Shown: piece by piece, positions 10,608 through 20,463 of the stretch | How positions within the stretch are numbered: position 1 is the first letter of the stretch | Layout: every line of letters begins with the position of its first letter | Made by a program: the position numbers and the translations under genes | Notes under the pieces: generated by a model | Seen by the model: the letters and a program-made list of their open reading frames with translations, nothing else | Databases searched by the model: none | What the model was told of the DNA's origin: nothing | Origin: Plakobranchus ocellatus | Taxonomy: Eukaryota > Mollusca > Gastropoda > Plakobranchidae | Length of the DNA: 23,508 nucleotides | Direction: 5' to 3' | Assembly: GCA_019648995.1 (NCBI GenBank) | Contig: BLXT01000264.1 | Span: 990,707-1,014,214, forward strand

Positions 10608-11471
10608 AGTCCAGAAAAATTGCATTGGAAGACTAAATCAATTATCAACCACCGAATTTCCAAACATTCTTTACGATGACATCAATTTAAACTTGTGGCC
10701 CTCTCCCACATTCCCTCATGTCTGCTCACAATAACAAATTCACGAAAGCCTTGCCACTGCGCAAAGCAAAGGCATACATACATGCAAAGGCTCTAACTCT
10801 AAACTAATGCGAAACTGGATTGCACAATTTTATTTGGTGCTCCAGACAGAACCAGCTCTGATCAAAGTCGACAATTCACCAACGGAATCTGGAGTGAGCT
10901 TCACAAGAATTCTATTAACCCGAAAACCACTTCATACTCTACAGCTAATTTTAGTTAACTTAATAGTATGTATATTCAGGCCAGAGCTTTGGTCTCAGTG
11001 TCGGGATCCGCCCGAGTGGACCTCATTGGATGAATGAACTGCCAGTGCCAGTCATTCTGCTACTTTTTCACTGCTCAGTGCTAGTGCTAGGTATGTAGGC
11101 CCTATTACTATTAGATCCACGGTACCACTACCATTACCAATACATGTTTCATTATTAGTACTATTAAACTGTCAGTTAACTTTCTTTCTGTTTCCCTATG
11201 CTGACACTACGAGCTTGCTACCGCTAATTGGTTTTTTAATTGAAAAATTTCCTGGATTAGTACTACAATGGCCATGGTTCTAAATCAAACTGAAGTTCAA
11301 CAAACGCTTGATAACTGTTCTACCCAAATAAGAGAAGGGCCTGCAATTATTTGGGTGCGATCCTCCTCAATAATCACTTTCTTTTTCGTTTCTGTTATTG
11401 TTAAGTTCAAGTACGTATTTAATTTCGATCGAGGGTGCCAACGTGGTGACATAATCAAATTTACAGAACAG

Positions 11472-11481
11472 GTAGGCCTAC
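11472..11481. repeat. GTAGGCCTAC palindrome
   Basis: Perfect 10 bp palindrome, found identically at 12533-12542 and 15909-15918. Shorter AGGCCTA forms occur near 5911, 19079 and 20121. It is a recurrent genomic word here with no assigned role. Confidence 0.7.
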
Positions 11482-13241
11482 TTACAATCTTACAAGTATC
11501 GTCACAAACTGAGGAATAATAGAGGACTTTTTTCCTTGGGGGGGAGAGAGATATAGGATCATTACACTAACAGGAGAGGCCCATTCGCGTACGGTTGGAT
11601 GCTTATAAAACTTAATAAAATGCAATCTCTCAACGTTACTCGAATTTACTAAAATTAGCGAGCTGAGTGACATCCCTTAGAGAACGTGTAATTTGCTAGT
11701 GAGACTGAGAGGGAATTGAACTGAAGGCCTTTTTTTGTGTGCGTACTCTTAGTCTTAGGCTATAAGGACTAGATTTTGGTGGGGTACAGCCTGAAGCCAG
11801 ATGTTTTGATGTTCACTACTTTTATTATTAAATAAAAACAAAACACCCCCCTCCCCCCTAAAAAAAAAAAAACCAACGGGGAAAAATCTCTTGGTACCAC
11901 TTACCATTTGTCTCAACGGCACAGGAAGAAATACAGGCAACACGTTTTTTAAAAAAAAATTACATGCACCGAGTGACCCCATTTATTGGGGGAAAAAAAT
12001 GACTCCACCCTTGTCAGCCCCTTCCCCCCTTAAAAAACCCCAGCAGTACTGACGTCATTTGTGAATGGTCCTTATCAACGGCGTTATTGATTTGAAGATG
12101 CCCCTTTGATGCTGCTAGTGCTATGGCCGAGGTACATTTGCAGTCGTCTGTCTTCTTCAGGTGCCTTGTCTGGAACAGACATTAGCGACCATGTCCTCCA
12201 CTCATACCTATTCTCAGTTAACCTTATTTTAAAAGACTGTTGCTACCCTTACTTACTATTGTTCATAAATTATGACTTTAGTAATAATAAAAGTTATGTC
12301 TACTTCTTCTGAATTTGCAATTGCATTCAATCTTTCCTGCGATTGCTTAGTGTTCTAAATCCTTGTGTCGGCAAACGTGTCCTTAAATTGTAGTATCGGT
12401 ATTTGTATTGCCTCCGTCTTAATATGGTTTTAATTAGTGATCACTCAAGATTAGCCTCTTTCAACACCGTATCAATTCATTGGACTTTTACCGCCCATTT
12501 CATTCTTCTGATAAACCAATCTCTCCTACTTCGTAGGCCTACTTATTAATTATTATAATTTTCATCCACCTAGCGCAAAGATGACTGTTCACAAACTTCA
12601 TTTGTAATATACTGGCAACTTTAACTTAATTCTCAAATATTTTGTTATTTGAAATATGTTTTTACCGATTTTCTCCCTCCTTTGCTTTTCAAACCATGGT
12701 ACCAGCACCAAACTACCAGTATTGTTGGTGACAAAAGCTTTTACAAATTGGTGTAATTAGTTGTTAAATCATGTTATCTAAAATGAGTGGTGTAATGTAA
12801 AGAAATCATGTATTATTACATATCTTTCAAGATAATCTAGTTGGTTAAAAAGACTATGAATTTACAATTACATTTGACTTTCTTTGTCAAGTCATTTTTG
12901 TCCCTTAGCAAGAAAGTAAAAATGTGCTTTCTTCTGTTGCAACGTAAATAACTGAGCCCAAAGTGCTTTTTTCATTCGATTTTGTCGGTAGCTGACTCGA
13001 CTGGAAGTTTGATTTTAAGATCAAAATGGGGAAAATTATTTTCCAAGGAAAATTGAGCTTAATCTGAATGCTACTACATGTACTGGTATTCTTAAAATGA
13101 AATCATTTCTGTCTCAGTGTCTGTTGGCGAATTTTTTTTTTTTAAGTGGCAATACCATACTTCTGTTCTGATTCACAATATAATGTAATTTCGATTTCAT
13201 TATAATCACAGCGTCAACCAATACTGCTAATTGATACATGT

Positions 13242-13251
13242 ACCAATATAT
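13242..13251. repeat. LINE target-site duplication, left copy
   Basis: ACCAATATAT, identical to 13464-13473. The next bases outside the match differ on both sides (T versus G before, A versus T after), so the 10 bp length is exact. Confidence 0.88.
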
Positions 13252-13463
13252 AAGCGAAGAGAAAAGTTGGAGAATCTTGTAACAACAGGAATGTTGGAAG
13301 GAAAACGCAGTAGGGGAAAACAACGAGAAAAGCTCATTGAAGGCCTGACAGACTGGCTGAAGGCAGGGAAATCGTTGGAAGCAATAGAAGCGACAAAGGA
13401 CAGGAAAAAGTGGAGGACCATGATCGCCAACGCTGTAAAGCAAGGCACCTGATGATGATGATG
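13252..13463 (+). mobile_element. 5'-truncated LINE (RTE-like) with target-site duplication
   Basis: The insert encodes, in one open frame from 13252 to TGA at 13450-13452, the C-terminal end of a LINE reverse transcriptase. The motif is LEGKRSRGKQREKL, followed by an acidic/basic helix ending KDRKKWRTMIANAVKQGT. This E-G-K-R-x-R-G-R-x-R ... D-R-x-x-W-R tail is typical of endonuclease/RT proteins of the RTE-like group. It ends in the microsatellite tail (TGA)n at about 13450-13463. Exact 10 bp copies of ACCAATATAT flank it at 13242-13251 and 13464-13473. It is a dead-on-arrival copy of about 212 bp. The clade name is tentative. Confidence 0.88.
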
Positions 13464-13473
13464 ACCAATATAT
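13464..13473. repeat. LINE target-site duplication, right copy
   Basis: Second copy of ACCAATATAT, directly after the (TGA)n tail. This marks the 3' end of the LINE insert. Confidence 0.88.
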
Positions 13474-14534
13474 TATTTCTATTAAAAAAAAAAAAGCTGA
13501 TCTAACCTTTGTAGTTTATGAATAAGTCATTATGTCTTAGGTGGAGGCCAAGCAAACTGTCTGCAATGTCCATGTATTGGCTATATAATATAAAATTTAT
13601 TATTAGCCTCGAGTGAGCCTGAAGGTAATAATACATGTTTTTAATGGAACAATTTTTAAGGAATTCTAAAGTCATATTTCACTACTTATTTTGTGTGGTT
13701 CAAAGGTTTCTTCTCCATTCATCTTCCTTTAACACTCCTTCGCCTAAGTTTTGATCTCAATAAATGTATAGCTGGACATCTGACTGATCTCAAGCTCATT
13801 TTCAATCCACTGATTTTAAGATCTTGTTTCAAGAGGGAACTTACTAGAAACGACCATCTGAACTTTTATGCCTCTTGGTATAGCATAGGACGAAGTGCCT
13901 GAAATTTGTTTTTAAAAATTTGCTCTGGGATCAGAATAAATGTTCCACAATTAGGAAGCTAAATTTAACGTATGAATAACACGCTTTTATTTACAGTTCC
14001 AAAACATGTGTCAAAAAGTACCAAATTATAGTTAAGGGTCTCATCTTACAAGATCAAAATTTCACACCAGTTTTTCTCACTCTTTTCAAAGTAAATTTAC
14101 CAAAATTGAACTTGCATAAATCCATATTCTTTTCAGTAAATTTATTTCAGCTGTTATTTGACTTACTGTTGCTTTTGTTTATGTAAATGATGGATGGATG
14201 TATCAATCTTTTGAATCCCTCAATGAAATTGACTCATTCATAGCCTCATGAGGTACATCAAATTCTTATTAATTACTGCAGTACTATAGGCAGACACACA
14301 AAGGTATGTGTGTGTATACATACATATAAATATGTAAATCTCTCTTTTTTTAAAATCTTTTAATAAAGTCAAATACATATGTACACGGTCTACCGTTGGC
14401 TATTCAATCATTCTTTCTTTTTCTCATTCACAACAAACAACACAAACCCACTTGACTGTAATTCTTACTTATGTAAACAAATAGCCTATTTAAAATAAAA
14501 GGACTTGAAATTTGAAAGAAAAGTTTGTTTCCTC
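13474..14534. other. Intergenic stretch downstream of SNRPG
   Basis: AT-rich DNA between the LINE insert and the inferred end of the SNRPG transcript. It has small simple-sequence tracts (ATGGATGGATG near 14190 and a GTGTGTGT/ATAC tract near 14306-14330). No gene was recognised. Confidence 0.6.
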
Positions 14535-14570
14535 TTTATTTTGGAGCAGTCAACAAAAATACATTTTATT
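14535..14570 (-). terminator. SNRPG polyadenylation signals (two AATAAA)
   Basis: On the minus strand AATAAA occurs at 14570-14565 and again at 14540-14535. They are the first canonical signals after the SNRPG stop at 14962, about 390-430 bases away. Either or both may be used. No nearer AATAAA or ATTAAA was seen. Confidence 0.5.
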
Positions 14571-14961
14571 GTTGAAAATCAAAAGAAGCTGATTGGATTG
14601 AACCTAGTTGCTAATACTAATATTTTAAATATATACCAGTGAAAATGTCACTTGATATTTAAATTTTCAATTTAAAAATGGGTATATCAAAATCCAAATT
14701 CTGATTTTCAACACAAAAAATTTGAAGATGATTGATGGGTTCGTTCATTATGATGTGATGCAAACTTGTTAAGTCTCTTTTTAAGAAAATAAAATGTTTG
14801 CAACATATACAGATTACATCACTTAGAAATATGGAAAAGCATTCCTCATCATTCTAGCTTCCACATAAATTTCTCACGTCTCACATGCACTGGCAAACTT
14901 TCAATGAACCACGAAAACTTGAAATGAATCTTTGTACATGAGCAAATGACAATGGAACAAA

Positions 14962-15012
14962 TCAGACCCTCTCTTGAGATTCTAATATCACCACACTGTT
15001 TCCTCGAATAAC
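14962..15012 (-). CDS. SNRPG: SNRPG last coding exon with Sm2 motif
   Basis: After acceptor CTATTGCAG it encodes [16 protein letters not shown] and TGA. It is too short to appear as a standalone open frame, but phase and homology fit the preceding exon exactly (NIGMV|VIRGN). Confidence 0.95.
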   Translation of the reverse strand, partial: VIRGNSVVILESQERV

Positions 15013-18000
15013 CTGCAATAGTAAAAAGAAAAAAAAAAGGTCATGAAGTTGCAAAACCATTGAAATACGAAAATTAAACATTTTATCGTAAATGTCACAA
15101 ACAGCCCATCACATTAAAAAATAGTATGCGCTAATAATAAAATATCATCTCAAATATAAATATATGTATTTAAAAAAAATTATATCAGCTATACTAGGCT
15201 TACTGAAAGGGACAATTTCAGCACTGTTCTTAACAATGTAAATTTCATTGCCTTATTTCTCAATAAACAGTATTAAACCAAGTTTGTTTTTCTCTGGTCT
15301 CAGTCTTATTATTCCTTCAACTTGAAGCAAAAGTGACCTCTGTTAAAAAGTACACAGCCCCTCTGCTGGGACAAGGCTGAAGACACTCCAAGTAAAAGAA
15401 AAGTGAGACAAGCAACATGGAAAAGACCCAGCAAAAAAAGGCAAAATGCTTTTAATCTACCATTCTACAATATCTGTCACACTTCCAGTACTCCCTACTA
15501 ATATAAATGTCTGGCGTACAAAACTGATAAAAGTATTAATTGGGTGAACAAACTATATGGCTTTAATGATAAGTTTAACTTTCATATTTTGGGTACTCAA
15601 CAAATGGCACATTGAGCACAGAATTTGGAGAGTAGATGATACAAAAGGAGGGTGCCATAGGAACTTAATTTTCACATGACTTTAATCATTATTTAAATTT
15701 TTTTTTTTTAAAGAATATTGCATATAAAAAAAAATTAATTTGCATACATGTGCATGTAGCCATCACTTAAAAAGTTTAAAAAAAAACAAAAAGAACTTGA
15801 GACTACAAGCATATTGCTGAAAATCTACAAGAATATCATGGTTCTGAGGAATGATGATGGTAGTAGTTACTGAAGCAATCATATATACTAACTAACAGTA
15901 ATATATAAGTAGGCCTACTCCACTAGTAAGCTTAATTGTGTCACTGTCAGTTGCAGTAATAGCATTAGAAACATGTACTAGCAGCAGCAAATTAAAGAAG
16001 TTTCTTTTGAACAGCACCAAATCTTGTACTTCAAATCTGCATATAATCTCTAAGTCCATTCAGCTGCCTGAACACTCACCAGTATGATTAATCATTGCAC
16101 TACAAAATTTCTCTCTCCCTTTGCCTCTATAGCTTTTATAACTGAAAAATCATTTTGGCGTAAAAAGTTTTTTTTTTTCTTCCAAAGTCTACAACATAGA
16201 ATTGAAAGTGGCAACCACCAGTGAAGTACCAAAAGGCTAAGGCAATGAGAAATAGGACCTGGAGGAAAAGTGTTGGATTAAGAGAGATGGGTTGTGGTTT
16301 GAAGGAGTGCTGTTGGATTCAATTATAGTTTAAACACATACACTGCAGTAACCACATGTATTTCATTCAACAGTATTAGATCTAAGAGAAACAATGTGTT
16401 ATAGACCTGTGCAATTGTGCAAATACTGTGCAGTTTTGTTGTTTCTACCTATTAAAAATACTTCACTTTGATATTTGGTCACTGAGTCTTTAAGTATTTT
16501 GTTATAAAACGGGGTAAATTTTTTTCTCAGCCACTTTATAAAGAACTGTAAGTGTAAGTTGCCATTACAAAACAAACACTCTGTATCTTTAAAAACCAGT
16601 CGCTATATTTTGTGTAAAAAGATTTCAAGGCTATTTTATCAATATGCATGACCTATGTATAAAGCAAAGGTTATTATTTGACACAGGTAAATGCCCAAAA
16701 TGGGGAAATTTTTTAAAGGCCAGGTTTCAGCATTTTCCATATTAGCACAAAATTTCAGTAATGTAATTTGGGCCTCATTAGAGTAGTATATAATATATAC
16801 ACTAGCCATCATCTTAAAGTAATTACCATATTGTCTTAATTTGTAATTTTGATTACATTTATTTTCACACATCTTTCAAAAAATGAACCAATCACATTGG
16901 AAGACATTTGTTAATAATACACAGTGTGGAGAGAAACAAATGTTAGGCTTTGCTTCATATCTAAAAAAAAATGATTCAAGACAGTAAAGAAGATAAAAAT
17001 GACAAGGAAAATACTGTAATGATAAAGCCTGGCAATACGCCAAAGAACTTCAGGACTTTTAAGGGGCTCTACCTCGATTAAGGTAAACAGGTTGGTAACC
17101 GAGAAGGTGGTGTATGCAGTTTTAATTGTGTTTATCTGCAACATTTCATGCTTTCTAAAACACTTGAGCAAGGCGACACTGCTAGCTTCCGTAGCCTTTA
17201 ATCAATATTTGTATCTTCCTGCCTGAAGGCTATGTTGTCTATATGTGAGAGCCTTGAAAATGTTTGGACTGTGTAACCAATAATCATGGAGATTAGGAAC
17301 AAGGTGCAGCTGAAGGTGCAGCCTTGGGGAGGCCCTTGGCTATCAGTCAAGTACTGGTTCGTCTCCCCTTGATTCTGGTATGGATGAAGCATGCCACTAA
17401 GGAAAGCGTTCAGTCATCCATACACTCCACCTGTGTCTCATCCAAACCACAAATTTCTGCTAGCCTAGGTAATGTGATACAATAATGACACACACCAAGA
17501 CCAGTCACTTGAGAAACTTAAGAGTAATGCCAAAAACATTCGTGGGCAAAATTTTCTTTGAAATTTATACCAAATTCAAGTTTTCTGTTTATATAAAAGA
17601 ATATGAAAAAAATATTAAACTTAAAAAGAAAACATCTTGACTTAAGTTTCTTTTTTAACCCTATCCGTACGTCTGGAATATTTTTGTTACCCCAAGGATT
17701 GTTTTTAATTTTTAAAAAATACTTAAAATGGGAATTTTCTTTCAGCTTTTAAGTATTCCTCAAAAGTTTATTTGACATATGATTACATAATAATGATTGA
17801 CAGAAAATCAATTCTGAGGTCATTTCTGAAACCCTCCATTATTTTTTACTATGTAAAGTGTGGGGTGATTTTGTTAACCCCAATGTACGGGTATGTATAT
17901 AGCTATTTTTTTACTATATGGTATGGGGGCATGAAGTTACCCTACACGTACAGATAAGACTATATTGCTATTATAATGTGGGGGCACTCAGTTACCCCAG

Positions 18001-20463
18001 ACGTTTGGAGACGATAATAAAACACCTCGTACGGATAGGGTGAACTGGACAATTAATTTAAAAAAAAGCTGTGAAGCAGTAAGATACAAGACAATGTAAA
18101 CCTGATTCAATATAAACAAAGAAATTACACAAGTTGACTATGATAATAGCTCAATGCTAGCCTTTTTACTTAACAGTGACACTATCAGAAAGGCAGTATG
18201 ATTATTGGTACTACCATCATAATCTCTCTCCCCAACAGTTGCCTTTCTATAGCTAGGAAAGGCCCTACAGTAAATAATAGGATGCTCCAAAAAATGCAAC
18301 GATAAACATACAAAAGAAAAAAAACTGGCAGATTCCACCCCTCTTCACAGCTTTTAACACATTATGTCACAATATTCATCACCAGATAAGTTGTTTTAAT
18401 CAACAAGGCATTGAGCATAATGTCATTTGCTTATAGATTTTTTCCCAAACATTTCACCCAATACAGCCACACAAAAAGCCCTGACTGAAATCAAATAGAC
18501 TCACAAAAATATCTATAAATAAAACAGATACTTACCACCATTCCAATATTGCGTTTTTCTCCAGATTTAGTTTCTTCCACTGCATCATCCACAACTAAAT
18601 TCATGAAGGGGTCAAAACCTCTGAGAGTACCTGTAACTTTTCTGTTGCCATTCAGTTTCACTGAAATGGAAAACAAAGTTTGAAAGAGTTAAAGTTGATT
18701 TTTAGTAATATAAAAAGGTACTTTAGTGCACTTGGCTGTGACACTTTAACAGGAAAGTGATTACTTCAATATCATTTTTTTAGCCAAGCACAATTACAAT
18801 CGAAAAATTATACAATCCTATTTTAACATGATTTGTTAACTAAAATAAAGTGTATACAATTTTATCCATTGTAACTGTAATAGACATAAGATCAAAGATC
18901 AAACTGTTTGCATTTTTCTTACTATCGTCAGATAATTTGCGACAGAAGATATACTGCACATATTAATTCTTGACTATCTCTGATAAAAATTTACAGTTCA
19001 AGCCTTAGCACAAATCTGAATATATATCATTATTACTTTTTAGTGATAGTACAATTTAATACATATCAATGTGACTTTAGGCCTAAACTTTACAGTCCAT
19101 TCGTATAGATCTGCACAATGTCAGCAATAATGATTTAATGCTGATTCCAGTCTTTTCCCTTCTTGATAACTCTTCAGCTGGTTGGCGGTTCTATTATGTT
19201 TTACATCTAATAAAGGTTTTAATTGCACAGGGTGTAAATGAAAAATATAAATTGAGAAATGCATCAAGCAGATGAATCAAATGAGAAAAATGCTCTATAA
19301 AATATATTATGATTATTCTTTGAGTGGTATAGTCATTACAGCACAGAAGGCTCGTTTACAGAGCCGTTACTAGAAATTTTTTTTCTGCAATTTTTATTTT
19401 TGAAAAGGAGAGAATGGGGATTGAAAAATCACCATTATAATTGCAGCAATGTGCTAACACAAAGGTGGTTGTTTAAGCACTCAAAATTCAAGTGTACATT
19501 CACTTGATAGAATAGAATATACTGAAACAAAACTAGAGTGTTAGTTGAATAAATGCAGTCATGGTTTCCTTTAACCGTAACACTGAGCACATTGGTCCTA
19601 CTACTATCAATATGATTTTAACTATTTCTACCACAAAGCATCTGAGCCATTAATAAGATAAAGGATACTATTTCAATATCAGAGTTACAATCCAGGGCCT
19701 TTTCAAGAGAAAAATTCACAATTTTATGTCTGTGAAATTTGCAAAACCTGGGAAGACCTTTCTTGACATTAATATGTTGGCATAATGCACTGATCACATA
19801 AAAAAAATTGTCACTGGATACAAATGAGAAAAAAAAAAAAAGGAATCAGGAAAAGCTTTGTAAATTGTAGCATTCTGTGAGCTGTATAGCCATAACAGTA
19901 CAACATATTCTCCATGTCTTTCGAGGGGAAACAAAGGGAATTGAATACTACACCAAAGTCATTTGAAATGCCCTAAACTGTACCTCTCCCACTTTTAAAT
20001 GCTTTCATTTACACTACTGCTACCTCTATTCAGGATTTTAAATCTTGTAATTTGCTTAAAACCTCAAATCAATGTTTAATTAGATCTCGGCCTGAGAACA
20101 AAAATTTAACACTGATAAGCAGGCCTAGATCTGCCACAATAGTCTTGCATCGTGTAATTTTGATTTCATGGATATAACATTTGTGGGAGGGCATTGACTT
20201 TGGAGCTGATTGAAATTAATTGTGCACAATTTATTTTTTTTATACACTGCAATAAACAATTTATTTATAAAAAGATTTGGTTGAATCAAGCATTAATTAA
20301 GTATAATGTATGTATTTTTTAGTTCTAGAGCAACTATGAATAATAGGGCATGTTCATTTTTATTTTATAAGAAATCTGACTTGTGAGCATCACATGGTTT
20401 TTAGCCAATTTTACATTCTAGATAATGTGTAGGTACTTACATGTCAACACTTTCTCCATGTAT
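14962..20463 (-). CDS. SNRPG: Small nuclear ribonucleoprotein G (SmG), 5'-partial, three coding exons
   Basis: SmG is one of seven Sm proteins that form the ring around the U-rich Sm site of U1, U2, U4 and U5 snRNAs, needed for snRNP assembly and pre-mRNA splicing. Exons in transcript order are 20463-20441, 18660-18536 and 15012-14962, all with GT-AG introns and compatible phases. Sm motif 1 is visible as [20 protein letters not shown] with the RNA-contacting M-N, followed by LVVDDAVEE. Sm motif 2 is IRGNSVV, and the protein ends LESQERV then TGA at 14964-14962. About 65 residues are visible of an expected 76. The missing 10-11 (MSKAHPPELK-type start) lie right of the window. An oddity is Gln in the C-terminal E-A-L-E-R-V position, where Leu is usual. 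Identity to SmG rather than LSm7 rests on GFDPFMNLV and IRGNS. Confidence 0.96.
17030..17413 (-). pseudogene. Decayed LINE reverse-transcriptase fragment
   Basis: On the minus strand the translation resembles the palm region of a non-LTR retrotransposon RT, in order. LNAFLSG comes first, like the I-x-x-F-L-S segment. Next is [17 protein letters not shown] (17335 downward), like the G-x-P-Q-G-S-x-L-S-P-x-L-F block. HIDNIAF (17245-17225) sits where the F/Y-A-D-D-x-A catalytic box belongs. After a TAA near 17197 and a frame change, [19 protein letters not shown] resembles the conserved W-x-L-x-L-N-x-x-K-T-x-x-x-F region that follows. The second catalytic Asp is Asn here. The fragment is non-functional and unrelated in orientation and sequence to the 13.25 kb LINE. 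It is probably Jockey/CR1-like, with the clade uncertain. Confidence 0.72.
17659..18040. mobile_element. piggyBac-like MITE, 382 bp
   Basis: The terminal inverted repeat CCCTATCCGTACG (17659-17671) is matched exactly by CGTACGGATAGGG (18028-18040). The left flank is TTAA (17655-17658) and the right flank is TGAA (18041-18044), one change from TTAA. A TTAA target and ends starting CCC are hallmarks of the piggyBac superfamily. The interior holds no transposase but contains related units with GTTACCCCA and ACGTACGG-like cores. It is therefore a non-autonomous element. It lies in the 3' intron of SNRPG, about 245 bp from the RT fossil. Confidence 0.85.
17843..18009 (+). repeat. Three degenerate tandem units inside the piggyBac-like MITE
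   Basis: Units at about 17843-17891, 17906-17953 and 17964-18009 share the pattern TTTACTAT, then a G-rich GTGGGGG segment, then AGTTACCCCA, then ACGTACGG. A fourth partial unit is at the left end (GTTACCCCA near 17687). Spacing is about 58-63 bp. Within each unit GGGG and CCCC can pair. These may be internal transposase-binding sites. Confidence 0.65.
18536..18660 (-). CDS. SNRPG: SNRPG coding exon with Sm1 motif
   Basis: 125 bases: two bases to finish a Leu codon, then 41 codons from [10 protein letters not shown] to RNIGMV. The acceptor is CCATTTCAG and the donor is GTAAGT. It contains the whole Sm1 motif. Confidence 0.97.
18661..20440 (-). other. SNRPG intron, 1780 bases
   Basis: AT-rich and CpG-poor intron. 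No gene, repeat family or RNA was recognised. A small GGCTC/GAGCC hairpin near 19349-19365 is probably chance. Confidence 0.7.
20441..20463 (-). CDS. SNRPG: SNRPG 23-base coding microexon
   Basis: Minus-strand exon between acceptor CTTCTAG and donor GTAAGT. One base completes a lysine codon, then it encodes YMEKVLT, and a final T joins TG of the next exon to give Leu. The resulting K-Y-M-E-K-V-L-T-L-K-L-N-G matches the SmG N-terminal helix (K-F-M-D-K-K-L-S-L-K-L-N-G in human). Confidence 0.88.

Larger units (their letters stand above)
9770..12720. other. CpG-retaining intergenic block
   Basis: Counting by eye, 9961-12720 has about 63 CpG (roughly 23 per kb). The RPL17 introns have about 7-9 per kb and the SNRPG introns about 4-6 per kb. 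The block is also somewhat richer in G+C. It could be unmethylated intergenic DNA that escaped CpG decay, or a promoter region of an unrecognised gene. Confidence 0.6.
8316..13241. other. Intergenic region between convergent genes
   Basis: About 5 kb with no recognised gene. The sub-regions worth noting, a TACATGTA cluster and a CpG-rich block, are listed separately. Open frames here, such as 10807-11037 and 11268-11519, match nothing I know. From 8316 to 9020 I see only AT-rich sequence. Confidence 0.6.
15013..18535 (-). other. SNRPG 3' intron, 3523 bases
   Basis: Large AT-rich intron with very few CpG. Recognised contents are an RT fossil (17030-17413) and a piggyBac-like miniature element (17659-18040). 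The stretch 15020-17020 holds homopolymers and nothing I can identify. So does 18045-18530. Confidence 0.75.
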
